A stretch of 64,000 bases of DNA from Sorghum bicolor (Eukaryota; Streptophyta; Magnoliopsida; Poales; Poaceae): contig NC_012877.2 in NCBI RefSeq assembly GCF_000003195.3, forward strand, positions 18,035,344 through 18,099,343, written 5' to 3'. The notes beneath the pieces were generated by a model, which was given only the letters and a program-made list of their open reading frames with translations, made no database searches and was not told where the DNA came from. Of this stretch, positions 20,475 to 34,156 are shown piece after piece. Within the stretch, counting starts at the first letter, position 1. Every line of letters begins with the position of its first letter. Position numbers and translations under genes: made by a program.

Positions 20475-23211
20475 AACTCTCCAAAGCTTACCTTTTGCTC
20501 GTCCCTAAGCAAAGATAGATTAAGTGATAGATTAGGAGTTGGTACAATGCTTTCACTCCTCACAAGTACACATGCGTTCAAACAAGGACTCTCCTTTGGA
20601 TTAGAGTGAACCATTCTGACTCAAGACTCACCCATATTAGCTTTTACCATGGGGCTTATAGCTGTCACTTAGGTCTTGAGTAGTTGAAAGACAAAATGGT
20701 TAAGTCAAGCGCTATGTTTCTTGCTCTTTGATCAACTATTATTCCGGAGTTTTTGCAAGGTTTTTAAATAAAACTCAGAGATTCCTTGTATGACCATTTC
20801 AAGTCTCTCATATGTGGTATTTTTGGATCCTCTCCAAGGCAAGTGTAAGGTATACCTTCTCTCTTCTCTCAGAATATGTGGTATTTGTATAACTAAGGCA
20901 TAGTTGCCTTCTCTCTCTGACCCTACTTCTAATAGGCTTATGTGGAGCTTATAGGTGGGGGAGATAATTCAAACTTACTTGCATGTACTGCATAGTTAAA
21001 TCGTGGATCTAGAGAAACTAGTTATACAATCAAGTCATATGTGCATGTGAGTGCAGTGGATGAAATGAGTACTAAGAATGATGGTGAAAATGAGGGCTGG
21101 TGATTGATGGTGAAAATCTAATTTTACAATTTCTCCTTGGGGATAACATACTTCCTTAATCTGAAGATAAGGACTTGGATACTTTTTATTTCTTTTTGGA
21201 CTTTTGTCCTCTTTCTTTTCTTTTCTCTTTTTTTAATAGCCAATTATTTTAATGCACTAATAGTAGTAGGGAGTATCAACTGAAATAACTTGAGCTTTAT
21301 TTGATAAGTAGAAAAAGACATAATGGCAATGAATATTTTTGGGTGTCCTATCCTAGTGTAGGAGTAGAACATTTTCTGAGTGGATGTGGGATGGAGGAAT
21401 GCGTATTCCCAGGGTAGGAGCAACATAGGTAGTGAGTATATGTGAGTGGTACTTCTAGGAACAGAAGTAGCACAAGGAGAATATGTAGTGGTTGCATACT
21501 TGTGAGGACAGAAGTAGCTAAGATCAATGAATAGCGAGCACATATTATTGACTTTAACTGCATGACTAGTTCCTTAGGGTCAACACATCTTAACTACCCT
21601 CAATGCTTATAGGATGAAATATAAGTGGGAGGCTTTTCTAATCTACTAAGCATGAGTATTTGACTGTGGTAGGAATTTTGAACTCTCGTCATAAAGGAAC
21701 TCATCATGTAGCAATTTTAAAATTTTAAAATTAAATTCTCCAAAACTCTAGCATATCTAGGAACAAGATTGACAGTAGCTCAAAACCTTCCCATATCATA
21801 TCTGTCAACTACCTTGTCAACTACCTAGATTTAGATCATCAAGCATTCACTACCCGCAAGTTTTAGGCTTAGAGAAAATCTTAAGTCTAAATAGTTGTAT
21901 CCAAAACTCGGGAGAGTACAAGGTTGAAAACAAGGTACTTGCAAGGAACTACGGCAGAGCAACTATTCATTATCTCCATATAAGAGTGTGTTCTAGAGGT
22001 TCATTTTAGCAACAGATTCATTAAGAGCTCTCCTTAGCTAGCAAAACTAATTATGAAAGATAAAGAGATTTTTATTGGGTTTCTAAGGTTATTCATCTTT
22101 TTAGTTTTATCCACTAGTAATAAATAGAAAAGTGAGGAATAGTTAGCTCGATATACAGGGGTTGATCTCCCCCAAGCTGGATGTTGACATGGTCTACTGA
22201 GGTTGCTCATGGATAGTGAAGGCATACTAATCGTGAGGAATAGTTAGCTCGATATACAGGGGTTGCTCTCCCCCAAGCTGGATGTTGACATGGTCTACTG
22301 AGGTTGCTCATGGATAGTAAAGGCATACTGATCCTCCTAGAGTGTCGTGGGTACTTGTTGTTAAAAATAGTACTTGCCTGATATGGACAACACTCTGATA
22401 GGGGACAAGACGTCCTCCTGCCTGTTAGCTCTTCTTGATCCTTTAAAGCTTGTGAAACTCAAATAGACAACAAAGCTTGTGGAATTGATTAAGCGTTACT
22501 GCGTTAGTGACAAATCTCTAAGCTTTGGGAGTCTAGAACTTTCTTATACCCATTTATCTTTTAGCAGGATCAATATATTTTTATATTTATTGTATGCAGA
22601 CAGAAAAATAAATATGCTGAATTTTATTTTTAAGCCACCACATTAGATAAATGTGTGAGTTGTTGCATCATACATTAAATACATGGGGCTTAGAATTTTT
22701 TAGATGCAATGCAAAACATATATTTTTTGATTTTCTTTTTCTAATGTAGATATAGTAAAGTAAAGATATAACTACTAATACAGTTAAGAAAAGTAAATAT
22801 GCTAAAAGAAAATGCAGATAAATACCAAATCACCTCTCGGCGCGGCGTTCGGTGATTTTAAGTCCTTCGAACAGAACCTTCTTGTCCGCTCAATGATTGA
22901 GGAGCGCATCAGACGGCGCCACAGGTGCTATGTCCTATGCAGGAATTGATTTTGAATTTAGCTGTGGTTTCCATAACTGTCTTGTAGGTGATGGTGACTT
23001 GGAGAGAGAGTGCCTAGAATCACTACTGTTCTTCTGCTGGTACCTCCTCTTCGACGGTGTTTTCCTCGTCGGGGTATCGATCTTTGAATCTTGAAACCTC
23101 TCCTTCATAGTCGGCTCATCCATCTACAACAATCTTCTTCATGTAGTGATGGGTACGCTGCCTTCTTCTTGTGCTCCAAATCAATTATATGATTACTATT
23201 GAAATGACAGC
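20475..23211 (-). other. 3' internal region of element D, no intact gene
   Basis: Long AT-rich, non-coding 3' part of D on the minus strand. At its high-coordinate end (about 22830-23211) is the basic, Ser/Arg-rich tail that continues the protease frame across the element A insertion, with stops. A 101-bp tandem duplication lies at 22132-22333. No RT or integrase trace was found. Confidence 0.55.
22132..22333. repeat. 101-bp tandem duplication in D
   Basis: GTGAGGAATAGTTAGCTCGA ... AAGGCATACT is repeated at 22132 and 22233 with only three or four differences. Confidence 0.9.
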
Positions 23212-23216
23212 GTACC

Positions 23217-24252
23217 TGTCGAGGGTATCAATAAGGGGTACCCTCACCGGTGCACGTAACGAAACTATCCGTACGCAGGACGAGGCCCTCGTCTCGACGC
23301 TCTGGCCGTACATATACGCAGCCATCGACGACCGCAGCCTCGAAGACGGAAATAAGGTCGAGCGAATCGATCAAGGGTCGAGTGCTAGCTGCCGTCGAAT
23401 ACGGAAACAGGCTCGAGCGAGTCGGGAAGCGTCGAGCGCAAGGACACTGTCCGCCGCCTGACGCGCGCACGAGAGCCAGGGCATTTAATGCCCCTGCCGT
23501 TTTCCCACCTAACACACTGGTCACGGGAAGCGTGATAGGAAACAGGCACCCGTCCCATCGTTCTTTTTGCAGCCTTCCCCACCGAACGACCCAGGGCGTG
23601 TCAGGACGCCACAAACAAGGATGAAACGTCTAATCGGGACCCCCTCGAGACATCCAAGGTCAGCGCTCCAGATATCAGCACATTACACGGTGTCCGACCC
23701 TCGACCGAACAGGGTTCCTTCCTAGGGACGAGTTGGGCGTCGACTGACAACACCATAACTACCCCGCCGGATCTGCCGCCATACGGTACAAGCGTGCGAC
23801 CTCAGAACCAGCGCGAGGCGGCGTGCAGGGCAGAACGCAGGAGCACGCGTAATCATCACCAGGCTATCAAGATGGGACGGCTCGAGGCCATGCCGTACGG
23901 AAGCCTCGAGTAGGTCAGCGCTCCATGCTGCTATCGACCCCTACTCTAACATCTACGCATGTACCCTAAGTCTCTCCTTGGAGCTATAAAAGGAGGGATT
24001 CAGGAATAGAACAGACAGGAACACTACGCCCATACGCAGTAGAACTCCCATACTTCATACCACGCTTGTATTCACCCCTGTACAAGCACTTAGGTGCGAG
24101 ATAATACAAACTCTCCTCCCCCGATGGACGTAGGGCCTTCTCTTGCCCGAACCAGGATAAACCTCCGTGTCATCTTGCATCACCATCTGGGAAAGGGAGC
24201 ACGCATACAAATTTACTCGTTGGTGTAACCCCCCGTGGGGAAAACACCGACA
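23217..24252 (+). repeat. 5' LTR of element A
   Basis: 1036 bp. TATA box GCTATAAAAGGAGGG at about 23983-23997. I counted 19 differences from the 3' LTR: 16 in the first about 580 bases and only 3 in the last about 460. Confidence 0.93.
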
Positions 24253-24254
24253 GT

Positions 24255-24272
24255 TGGCGCGCCAGGTAGGGG
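24255..24272 (+). promoter_or_regulatory. Primer-binding site of element A
   Basis: TGGCGCGCCAGGTAGGGG two bases after the 5' LTR, identical to the E1 site at 8006-8023. Confidence 0.85.
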
Positions 24273-24311
24273 TCCTGCGTGTTTTTTCATCGGTTTCCCA
24301 CTCCTTTCCAG

Positions 24312-27300
24312 ATGGCAGCTCTTGCTTCGCCGATTCCGCGCTCCACGGTGATTTGGTTTGGGAGTCTCGAGTTCATGTCTACGGGCTCCGGCTACGACAT
24401 GATCTTGCTCTCAGTCAAAGGACCGGGAGGAGCCCGTGTTGCGCCAGCATGGTTGAGGGCCCCGAGACGCCCTCGCCACCACGCCTCCCCGCCCAAGAAG
24501 AGGCGCGGACAACACCACCGTTGCCCCTCTGCCTCATCACGACCGGCAACTCGTGCGAGGCAGGAGGCGGACCGCAAGCCGGCAACACCATGTGCCGGAA
24601 CTGCGGACACGATGGCTCAGCACCGCGCGACGACGGGAGGGGACGCGTCTCGCGCACCCTCTCCCACCGCTGTTGAGCTACTTCCACACGGGTTGGTCAC
24701 TCCAAGAAGGGCACTGCCATTCAGATTGGACAACGCCGCGGCGTCGCTCGCCAGAACAATATGCCCAAATGCTTAGACGTACGTAGAGAGACCAATGGTC
24801 CTCCCACGAGACTCTGAGACACTGCGGCCGACGTCCGAACTGCCGGATCTCTCCCAGGTGCGAGGCCTCCGCCGCCTAGGCCCTGGGCGATACACGATCA
24901 CCTCACTCAGGCAACGGCTGCTGGAGGAAGGACGTAGATGCTTCTACGCTGCCGAGCTAGACTCCAACTCCGAGACTGATAGCTACGACCCTACGAGGGA
25001 ATGCTACCACGTCGACGGGGCAGTAGAAACTACCGACGAGACGCGGGATGCTGCAGCGGGCGGTCGAGCCCCGCTGCAGCACGAGAAGACCCCAGGACGC
25101 CTGGGAACGATGGACAGGTCGACCCCCCACCGCAGGAAGACAAAGCTGCGCAGCTTGCACAGCTACGAGAGCTCAAGATGAAGCTTGACGAAGACCGTGA
25201 GCGCCTCGTCCTGCTTGAGCAAATCCTCGAGCAAGACCTGCCGTACCCGCCGGGCGGAAGTGTCCGAAGACGTGCTCGAGAGGTACATCGACAAATCATC
25301 GGCGACGCGGAGCCAGAGCAGCCTGTCAGCCGTTTCCCTCGAGCGGGCCAAAACGTAGTGGCGGCGACGATGCTACTGCGCAACATGCCAGAGCCATCGA
25401 ACTCCCAGGCTCGGCGCATTCGAGATGAGGTACAGACCCTGCTCCAGGTGGCGACAGTTCAACAAGCCGAAAGCTCAGCTTCTCGACGACGAGGAGCTGC
25501 CACTGAAAAGCGCGACGAGCCGCCTCAAAACGAAAAGGAGGTGTCAGTCCATCAACAGCCTCCCCCTCGAGGTAGAAAGACCGCCCTCGTTCTCCCTGTC
25601 GACAATCAGCGTCGACACGACGCGCGGCATGACATCGAAGAAAATCGACGCCGCCGCCACGGAGACGCGGAAGAGCGAGGTTACAGCGCACATCGCGGTG
25701 GGAGATACGACAGTGACGAGGACCGGGTGGCCCCCGAGCCACCGGGCCCACGGGTGTTCAGCAGGGCGATCCGCAGCACGCCCCTGCCCAGTCCATTCCG
25801 ACCCCCGACCAGCATCGCGAATTACAATGGTGAGACCAAACCAGAGTTATGGCTGGCCGATTTTAGGCTGGCCTGTCAGCTAGGTGGCGCTCGAGGTGAT
25901 GATCGAGCCATCATCAGACAACTACCCCTCTTCCTCTCCGACACCGCCCGTCGATGGCTCGAAGAACTTCCAGCAAATCAGATTCACGACTGGGTCGACT
26001 TGGTTAAAGTTTTCGAGGGTAATTTCAAAGGAACCTACATACGACCCGGGAACTCGTGGGACCTCAGCAAATGCAAGCAGAAGTCAGGAGAAACTCTTCG
26101 AGAGTATGCTCGACGCTTCTCAAAGCAGCGCACCGAGCTGCCACACATCCCTGACCATGACGTCATCCTGGCCTTTGTCTCTGGTACCACCAGTCGAGAC
26201 TTAGTGCGGGAACTGGGCCGAAATCGCCCTCAGACCGTCGATGAGTTGATGGACGTAGTGGCAAACTACGCGGCAGGGGAGGAGGCAGTCGGCGCCTTCT
26301 TCAGCTGTGAAGGGGGGAAAGGCAAGCGGCCTGTCAATGAAGATGGAACCCCCAGTCGAGGGCTCAAGAAGAACAAGAAGAAGCAGAAAGTGCGGCAGTA
26401 CAAGCAGGAGAACTTCGACGACGATCTCATCGCTGCCATGGAGCGGAAGAAGCCTAGAGGCCCCCAAGACGGAGGTATCTTCGACAAGATGCTCGAAGAG
26501 CCGTGCCCTTACCATAAGGGAGGCGCCAACCACAAGCTCAAGGACTGTCGAATGCTGAAAAGGCATTTCGACGGTCTAGGGTTCAAAAGTGATGAGCGTG
26601 ACGACTCGAAGAAAGAGAAGGGCGGTGACAAAGAGGGCAACAAGGACGACGACGGCTTCCCCACCGTCCACGACTGCTACATGATCTATGGTGGGCCTTC
26701 GACACAGCTGACCACGAGGCAGCGCAAAAGGGAACGCCGTGAGGTCTTCGCGGCAAGAATGGCGGTGCCCCAATACCTCAACTGGTCGAGCACCCCCATT
26801 ACTTTCGATCGAGAGGACCACCCCGACAAGGTAGTCGCCCCAGGCGTCTACCCGCTCGTCGTCGACCCTATCATCATCAACACCCGGCTCTCTAAGGTGC
26901 TAATGGACGGAGGCAGCAGCCTCAACATCATCTATCTCGAGACCCTCGACCTCCTCGGCATCGATAGGGGACGGCTCCAGCCAAGCGCCGGCGGTTTCCA
27001 TGGCGTCGTGCCAGGAAAAAAGGCACTGCTAGTAGGTCGAATTGACCTACCGGTCTGCTTTGGCACGACGGCCAACTTTAGGAAGGAGACCCTCACCTTT
27101 GAGGTGGTCGGGTTCCGGGGCACGTACCAAGCCATCATCGGGCACCCGGGCTACGCCAAGTTCATGGCCATACCCAACTACACCTACTTGAAGCTGAAGA
27201 TGCCTGGACCCAAAGGCGTAATCACCGTCAGCTCCTCCTTCGAGCACGCTTACAAGTGTGACGTCGAGTGCGTCGAGTACGGGGAGGCGGTCGAGAACTC

Positions 27301-27466
27301 CACCGAGCTCGTCGCAAAGCTCGAGGCCCTGGCCGCTGAGGCTCCAGAGCCCAAGCACCACGCGGGCAGCTTCGAGCCAGCGGAAGGAACCAAGAAGATC
27401 CCGCTCGACCCCAACAACTCCGATGGCAAGGTGCTGACGATCAGCGCTGACCTCGACCCCAAATAG
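24312..27466 (+). pseudogene. gag-protease of element A
   Basis: The Gag N-terminal part (24312-25180) is spread over two or three frames, so it carries frameshifts. From about 25100 to 27466 one frame is open. It holds an acidic/basic coiled stretch (LAQLRELKMKLDEDRERLV), the retrotransposon Gag core (PELWLADFRLACQLGG, ARRWLEELP, about 25845-26230) and a CPYHKGGANHKLKDC knuckle-like motif near 26503. It ends with the retropepsin domain, whose MDGGSSLNIIY active site starts at 26903. The frame stops with TAG at 27464-27466 and pol continues directly in the same frame, where relatives usually have a Gln codon. Gag packages element RNA and the protease cuts the polyprotein; here neither is likely to work. 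Confidence 0.85.
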
Positions 27467-29861
27467 GAAGCTGTGCTCGTCGACTTTCTCCGTGCGAACG
27501 CCGACATGTTTGCATGGAGTCCCTCGGACATGCCAGGCATACCGAGGGAAGTCGCCGAGCACTCCTTGGAGATTCGAGCCGGTTCCAAGCCAGTGAAGCA
27601 ACGGTTGCGCCGATTCGACGAGGAGAAGCGCAAGATCATTGGCGAGGAGGTCCACAAGCTTTTGACGGCCGGATTCATCAAGGAGGTTCATCATCCCGAC
27701 TGGTTAGCAAACCCTGTATTAGTTAAGAAAAAGAATGGGAAAATGAGGATGTGTGTCGATTATATAAGTCTAAATAAAGCATGTCCGAAAGTTCCTTTTC
27801 CATTACCACGCATTGACCAGATTGTCGATTCTACTACGGGATGTGAAACCCTTTCTTTCCACGATGCATATTCTGGTTATCATCAAATAAAGATGAAAGA
27901 GTCCGACCAGCTCGCGACCTCTTTCATCACACCTTTTGGGATGTATTGCTATGTGACCATGCCATTTGGGCTTCGAAACGCGGGAGCCACGTACCAACGT
28001 TGCATGCTCCACGTATTTGGCGAACACATAGGGTCGACGGTCGAGGCCTACGTCGACGACATTGTTGTCAAATCAAAGCAGCGAGGGGACCTGATCTAGG
28101 ACCTCGAGATCACTTTTAGCTGCTTACGCACCAACCAGATCAAGCTCAATCCCGAGAAATGCGTTTTCGGCGTGCCTCGAGGCATGCTCTTGGGCTACAT
28201 TGTTTCGCAGCGCGGCATCAAGGCTAACCCCGAGAAAGTCTCGGCCATCACAAGAATGGGGCCGATCCGGGACATCAAGGGTGTGCAAAGAGTTATGGGA
28301 TGCCTGGCGGCTCTGAGCCGTTTCATCTCAAGACTAGGAGAAAAGGCGTTGCCGTTATATCGACTTCTGAGGAAGACCGAGCGCTTTTCTTGGACCCCGA
28401 GGCCGAGGAAGCGCTCGAAAAGCTGAAGAAGACGCTGACCTCAGCACCAGTCCTGGTCCCACCTCAACCTGCAGAACCGCTGCTCCTCTACGTGGCGTCG
28501 ACGACCTAGGTCGTCAGCGCAGCAGTGGTGGTCGAAAGGCAGGAGGAGGGACATGCGCTACCAGTCCAGAGGCCGGTCTATTTCGTCAGCGAAGTGCTTT
28601 CGGAGACCAAGGCACGTTATCCCCAAATCCAGAAGCTGATCTACGCCGTAATCCTTGCCCGCCGTAAGCTGCAACACTACTTTCTCGGCCACCCCATCAC
28701 GGTGGTCTCGTCCTTCCCCTTAGGCGAGATAATCCAGAGCAAGGAGGCCACGTGAAGAATAGCTAAATGGTCGGTCGAGCTCATGAGTGAGACGCTCACT
28801 TATGCGCCTCGCAAGGCTATCAAGTCACATGCCCTGGTAGACTTCGTCGCGGAGTGGACAGACTCCCAGCTTCTCCCGACTCAGGTCCAGGCGGAACTGT
28901 GGACGATGTATTTTGATGGGTCACTCATGAAAACAGGGCCCGGAGCCGGCCTGCTGTTCATCTCACCCTTGGGCGTCCATATGAGGTATGTTATCAGGAT
29001 TCATTTTGCCGCATCTAACAATGTCGCGGAATACGAGGCCCTCGTCAACGGTCTCAAAATCACCATCGAGCTAGGAGTCCGACGCCTCGACGTCCGAGGT
29101 GACTCCCAACTCGTCATCGACCAGGTGATGAAGACTTCGAGCTGCCATGACCCGAAAATGGAGGCGTACTGCAAAGAAGTTCGTCGACTCGAGGACAAGT
29201 TCCATGGTCTCGAGCTCGTCCATGTCGCCCGACGCTACAACGAGGCAGCCGACGAGGTCGCCAAGATCGCATCGACTCGAGGCACGGTGCCACCTGATGC
29301 GTTCTCAAGAGATCTTCACGAGCCATCCGTCGACTTGGGCCCGAGGGCTGGCGTCGATGCCGCTCCCGCCCAGCCAACCGACACCGTCGATGCACTGCTG
29401 ATGGCAGCAGATGTGATGGAGGTAGAGCAGCGACCTGGTCGACCGTTCGACTGGCGTACACCGTTCCTCGACTGCCTAATCCATTGCGAGCTGCCAGAAG
29501 ATCGATCTGAGGCCCGCCGTATCGCTCGACGGGCCAAGTCATATGTGATTTATGGCGAAGGCAATGAGCTATACCGACGAAGCCCGACGGGGGTCTTGCA
29601 GCGTTGCATCACCGTAGAAGAAGGCCGAAAACTCCTCGAGGACATACACTTGGGGGCTTGCGGCCACCATGCTGCTCCACGGACCCTCGTAGGAAACGCC
29701 TTTCGACAAGGTTTCTACTGGCCAACGGCCGTGGTAGATGCCATCGAGCTCGTACGTTCATGTCATGGGTGCCAATTCTACGCCAAACAGACGCATCTGC
29801 CCACCCACGCTCTTCAGATGATCCCCATCACCTGGCCGTTTGCGGTATGGGGGCTTGATTT
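27467..29861 (+). pseudogene. pol of element A, first part: RT, two RNase H regions, integrase HHCC
   Basis: Same frame as gag-protease after the TAG. RT carries MRMCVDYISLNKACPK, LSFHDAYSGYHQI and the catalytic YVDD at 28049-28060. A TAG interrupts it at 28097-28099, a one-base frameshift lies near 28380, a TAG at 28507-28509 and a TGA at 28753-28755. The first, degenerate RNase H region lies at about 28440-28750. The second, plant Tat-type RNase H lies at 28909-29290 (YFDGSLMKTGPGAG, ASNNVAEYEALVNGL, VRGDSQLVIDQV). The integrase zinc-binding HHCC motif follows at about 29650-29790. Element B interrupts the integrase at 29862, just after WGLDF. Four nonsense codons and one shift mean no functional Pol. 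Confidence 0.9.
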
Positions 29862-30772
29862 TGATGTGAACTAGGGTTCCTGATCTTCTGAAAGGTTCTG
29901 ATAACTCTCGATTTGGTGGAGTCACGACACAATTCAATCCGGCTTCCGAACAACTCGGTCCTGAAACCCCGCAATCGCAGCACCACGTCTCCTCTGGTTA
30001 TCGACCGTTGATGCACGGTCGACCTCGCCAAGAAGGCTGAGTCCTTTGCCTGCAAATCGAAGAACACAAGCAAGAACAAGAAAGAATGCAACCAAATTGC
30101 AGATGAATGATTAATCTCACGAGTTGGGGTCTCACAAACCGACGCGGCGGCGAAACTATTCTTGACAGAATAATCTAAGCAAAACCCAAAACCTAACGAG
30201 AGTGGCGACGGCTGGTAATAGAGGTCTAAGGGTCGTCGCCACCCCTGGACGCGCCCACCTAATGGGCTCAACGACGATACACGGCCCAACGGTGACGCAG
30301 CACTGGAACAGATTCTGGACGCTGACTTGTTTTGACGTTTCCCGATGACTCAGAAGGAATTTGGACCTCAAACCAATGCCATTGGTTTCCTTATGAAATT
30401 ATCTTTCCAACCATGGGTGGATCGTCGAAAACGGAGTCCGGATGCGTCCTGGGCGTCCGTTTTACTCCTAGCTGGTCCTGGATCTGAAACAGGCTCGAAG
30501 TCGACTTGGTTTGGGCCTCCAGCTTGACTTGGGCGCCCTTGCTGGTCCTCCACGCCTCCAAGCCCTCCCTTATGCATCCCCTGGTCCTCTCCATGATTCC
30601 TAAGGCACAATATAATCATTAGGTAGCAATCTATTCTCAAAATCATATAAAGACTTGCTTACGAACGAGCTCACCTGTAAATTTAGTTGTCGCGCGCGAG
30701 CTCTTGTGATTGGACCTTGAAAATCCAGCGTAGGATCATCGTGTGCATCCGAAGGAGTGATGTCCTCATCAT
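29862..30772 (-). repeat. 3' LTR of element B
   Basis: 911 bp. It differs from the 5' LTR at about 28 positions, and lacks an 11-base segment found there near 36861. Confidence 0.92.
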
Positions 30773-33700
30773 CCTCCCCCTCTTGAATTGGAGTCATCCT
30801 CGACTCAAGGTCATCTTCTTCTCCCAAATATGGCTTCAAATCTGAAATGTTGAAAGAAGGACTAACCCCGAACTCGGGTGGCAACTCAAGTTTGTATGCA
30901 TTGTCATTTATTTTCTCAATAATTTTATAAGGACCAGCAGCTCTTGGCATTAATTTTGACTTACGCAGCTCTGGAAACCTATCTTTTCGCAAATGTAACC
31001 ATACTAAATCACCCGGTTCAAGTTTAACCTCTTTTCTACCTTCACTACCAGCAATTCTATACTTTTCATTCATCTTTTCAATATTTTCTTTAGTGGTTGC
31101 ATGCAACTTACGAATAAATTCAGCACGTGCACTAGCATCACTATGTGTTCTTTCATTGGTAGGTAAAGGCAAAAGATCAATGGGAGCACAGGGGTTAAAA
31201 CCATACACTACCTGAAAAGGACTTACCTTCGTGGTAGAATGTGTTGCCCGATTGTAAGCAAACTCCACATGAGGCAAACATTCTTCCCACATCTTCAAAT
31301 TTTTCTTCAAAACAGCTCTCAACATGGTGCCCAAAGTACGGTTCACTACCTCCGTTTGTCCATCGGTTTGTGGGTGACAAGTTGTTGAAAACAACAGTTT
31401 TGTACCCAACTTGTTCCATAGAGTACGCCAAAAGTAACTCAAGAATTTAGCATCGCGATCTGAAACAATAGTAGAAGGCATACCATGCAAGCGAACAATC
31501 TCTTTGAAAAAAAGGTCAGCAATATAAATGGCATCATCACTTTTATGACATGGTATAAAATGTGCCACTTGTTCCATAGAGTACGCCAAAAGTAACTCAA
31601 GAATTTAGCATCGCGATCTGAAACAATAGTAGAAGGCATACCATGCAAGCGAACAATCTCTTTGAAAAAAAGGTCAGCAATATAAATGGCATCATCACTT
31701 TTATGACATGGTATAAAATGTGCCATCTTAGAGAATCGATCCACAACAACAAAAATGCTATCCCTCCCCCTCTTAGTCCTAGGCAATCCCAAAACAAAGT
31801 CCATCGAAATATCTGCCCAAGGAATAGAAGGAACAGGAAGAGGCATATACAAACCATGTGGATTTAGGCGAGACTTAGCTTTTTGACATGTGGTGCAGCG
31901 TGCCACGAACCGCTCAACGTCTCTCCTCATCTGTGGCCAAAAGAAGTGTGTGGCCAAAATATCCACCGTCTTCTTAGCACCAAAATGGCCCATCAGTCCT
32001 CCTCCGTGCGCTTCCTGCAACAACAACAGACGAACGGAACCGACTGGAATGCACAGACGGTTAGCTCTAAACACAAATCCATCATTGATCACAAACTTGT
32101 TCCATGTACGACCCTCTTTACAATTCAGCAACACATCTTTAAAATCAGGATCAAACACATATTGTTCTTTTATTGATTCAAGCCCAAAAATTCTACAATC
32201 AAGTTGGGACAGTAAAGCATATCATCGTGACAAAGCATCAGCAATTATATTATCCTTTCCTTTCTTGTGTTTGATAATATAAGGAAAAGATTCAATAAAC
32301 TCAACCCACTTAGCATGTCTACGATTTAGATTATTTTGAGATCGAAGATACTTAAGCGATTCATGATCTGAATGTATAACAAATTCCTTAGGCCACAAAT
32401 AATGACGCCACGTCTCTAAAGAACGTACAAGTGCGTACAATTCCTTATCATACGTTGAGTAATTAAGAACAGGGCCATGCAATTTTTCGCTAAAGTATGC
32501 AACGGGCTTACCTTCTTGCATCAACACACCTCCAATGCCAACGCCACTAGCATCACATTCTAGCTCAAAAGTCTTACCAAAGTTTGGAAGTTGTAGCAAT
32601 GGTGCGTGTGTAAGCTTGTCCTTCAAAGTGTCAAAGGACTCCTCTTGTGCCTTACCCCATTTGAACACCACACCTTTCTTTGTCAACTCGTGCAAGGGGG
32701 CAGCAATGGCGCTAAAATCCTTGACGAAGCGACGATAGAAACATGCAAGACCAAGAAAGCTTCGTACCTGTGTGATGGTTTGGGGAACCGGCCAGCTCTT
32801 TATGGCTTCAATTTTTAGCTCATCCACTTGAATTCCCTGTGGAGTAACAACATAGCCAAGAAAAGAGACTCGATCCGTGCAAAAGATGCACTTCTCAAGG
32901 TTACCAAATAAATGTGCATCACGTAAAGCATTAAAAACAGCACGTAAGTGATCCATATGTTCATCCAAAGACTTGCTATAAATCAATATATCATCAAAGT
33001 AAACCACCACAAATCGCCCAATAAAAGCTCTTAAAACTTCATTCATCAATCTCATGAAAGTACTAGGTGCATTAGTTAAACCAAAAGGCATTACTAACCA
33101 CTCATATAATCCAAATTTAGTTTTGAAAGCTGTTTTCCATTCATCGCCAAGTTTCATTCTAATTTGGTGGTAGCCACTCGCAAGTCAACCTTTGTGAAAA
33201 TTACAGAGCCACATAACTCATCAAGCATGTCATCAAGCCTAGGAATAGGATGACGATATCGAATAGTAATATTATTAATGGCTCTACAATCAACACACAT
33301 ACGCCATGAACCATCTTTCTTAGGAACCAAAATCACAGGAACGGCACAAGGACTAAGGCTTTCTCGTACATACCCACGGTCCAAAAGGTCTTGGACTTGT
33401 CGCTGAATTTCCTTAGTCTCCTCGGGGTTGGTTCGATAAGCAGCTCGGTTTGGCAATGTTGCTCCCGGGATCAAATCAATTTGATGCTCTATTCCTCTCA
33501 TAGGTGGCAGCCCCGGGGGTATCTCAGCTGGAAAAACATCCTCATACTCCTGCAAAAGGTTAGTGACAACAGGAGGTATCGAGCCAACATTATCATCAAG
33601 CGAAAACAAGACTCGTTTGCAAGCCAAACTGTAGCAAATATCATCATCAGAAATTTCAGCAAGGTCACTTTTTATTGCAAGCATAACTGCACCCTTCAAT

Positions 33701-34156
33701 TTAATTCCCTCGGCCTTAGAATTAGGTGTCGACTTATCATTTTTAGGTGGGTAAACAGAATTAACAACCTGCTGATTTTCAGATTTAACATCATGCAAAC
33801 TAGCAGCTCGTTCTTTATCAGCCTGTACAATTTCAGCAGGGGTCATTGGTACCAAAGTAATTTTCTTTCCTTTATGAACAAAAGTGTATGTGTTACTTCT
33901 ACCATGGTGTATAGCATCATTATCAAATTCCCAAGGACGACCCAATAAAAGTGAACAAGCTTCCATAGGTACTACATCACAATCAACAGAATCAACATAG
34001 GTACCAATGGAAAAAGAAACTCTGCAAGTTTTTGTTACCTTAGCCTTACCAGAATCATTCAACCACTGAATATGGTACGGATGGGGCTGTGGGCGCGTGG
34101 TCAAACCAAGCTTCTTGATCAAATCTGAACTCACCAAATTATTGCGGCTACCCCCA
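30600..34156 (-). pseudogene. pol of element B: protease, RT, RNase H, integrase
   Basis: Protease active site IIDGGS near 34165, just past a one-base shift relative to gag. Then LGRPWEFD, the RT block with WRMCVDCRAINN (about 33300) and, after another one-base shift near 33175, [19 protein letters not shown] and the catalytic YFDD near 32990-33000. RNase H follows ([25 protein letters not shown]). A TGA near 32219 separates it from the integrase (HHCC ending [46 protein letters not shown]). A 158-bp tandem duplication at 31411-31726 breaks the integrase core frame. The last about 170 nt, with ITRARARQLNLQ, lie inside the LTR. RT copies the element RNA and integrase inserts it; both are broken here. 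Confidence 0.88.
31411..31726. repeat. 158-bp tandem duplication within the integrase of B
   Basis: TTGTTCCATAGAGTACGCCA starts at both 31411 and 31569, and the whole 158-base unit is repeated essentially unchanged. 158 is not a multiple of three, so the integrase frame is lost. The two units look identical, so the event is recent. Confidence 0.92.
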
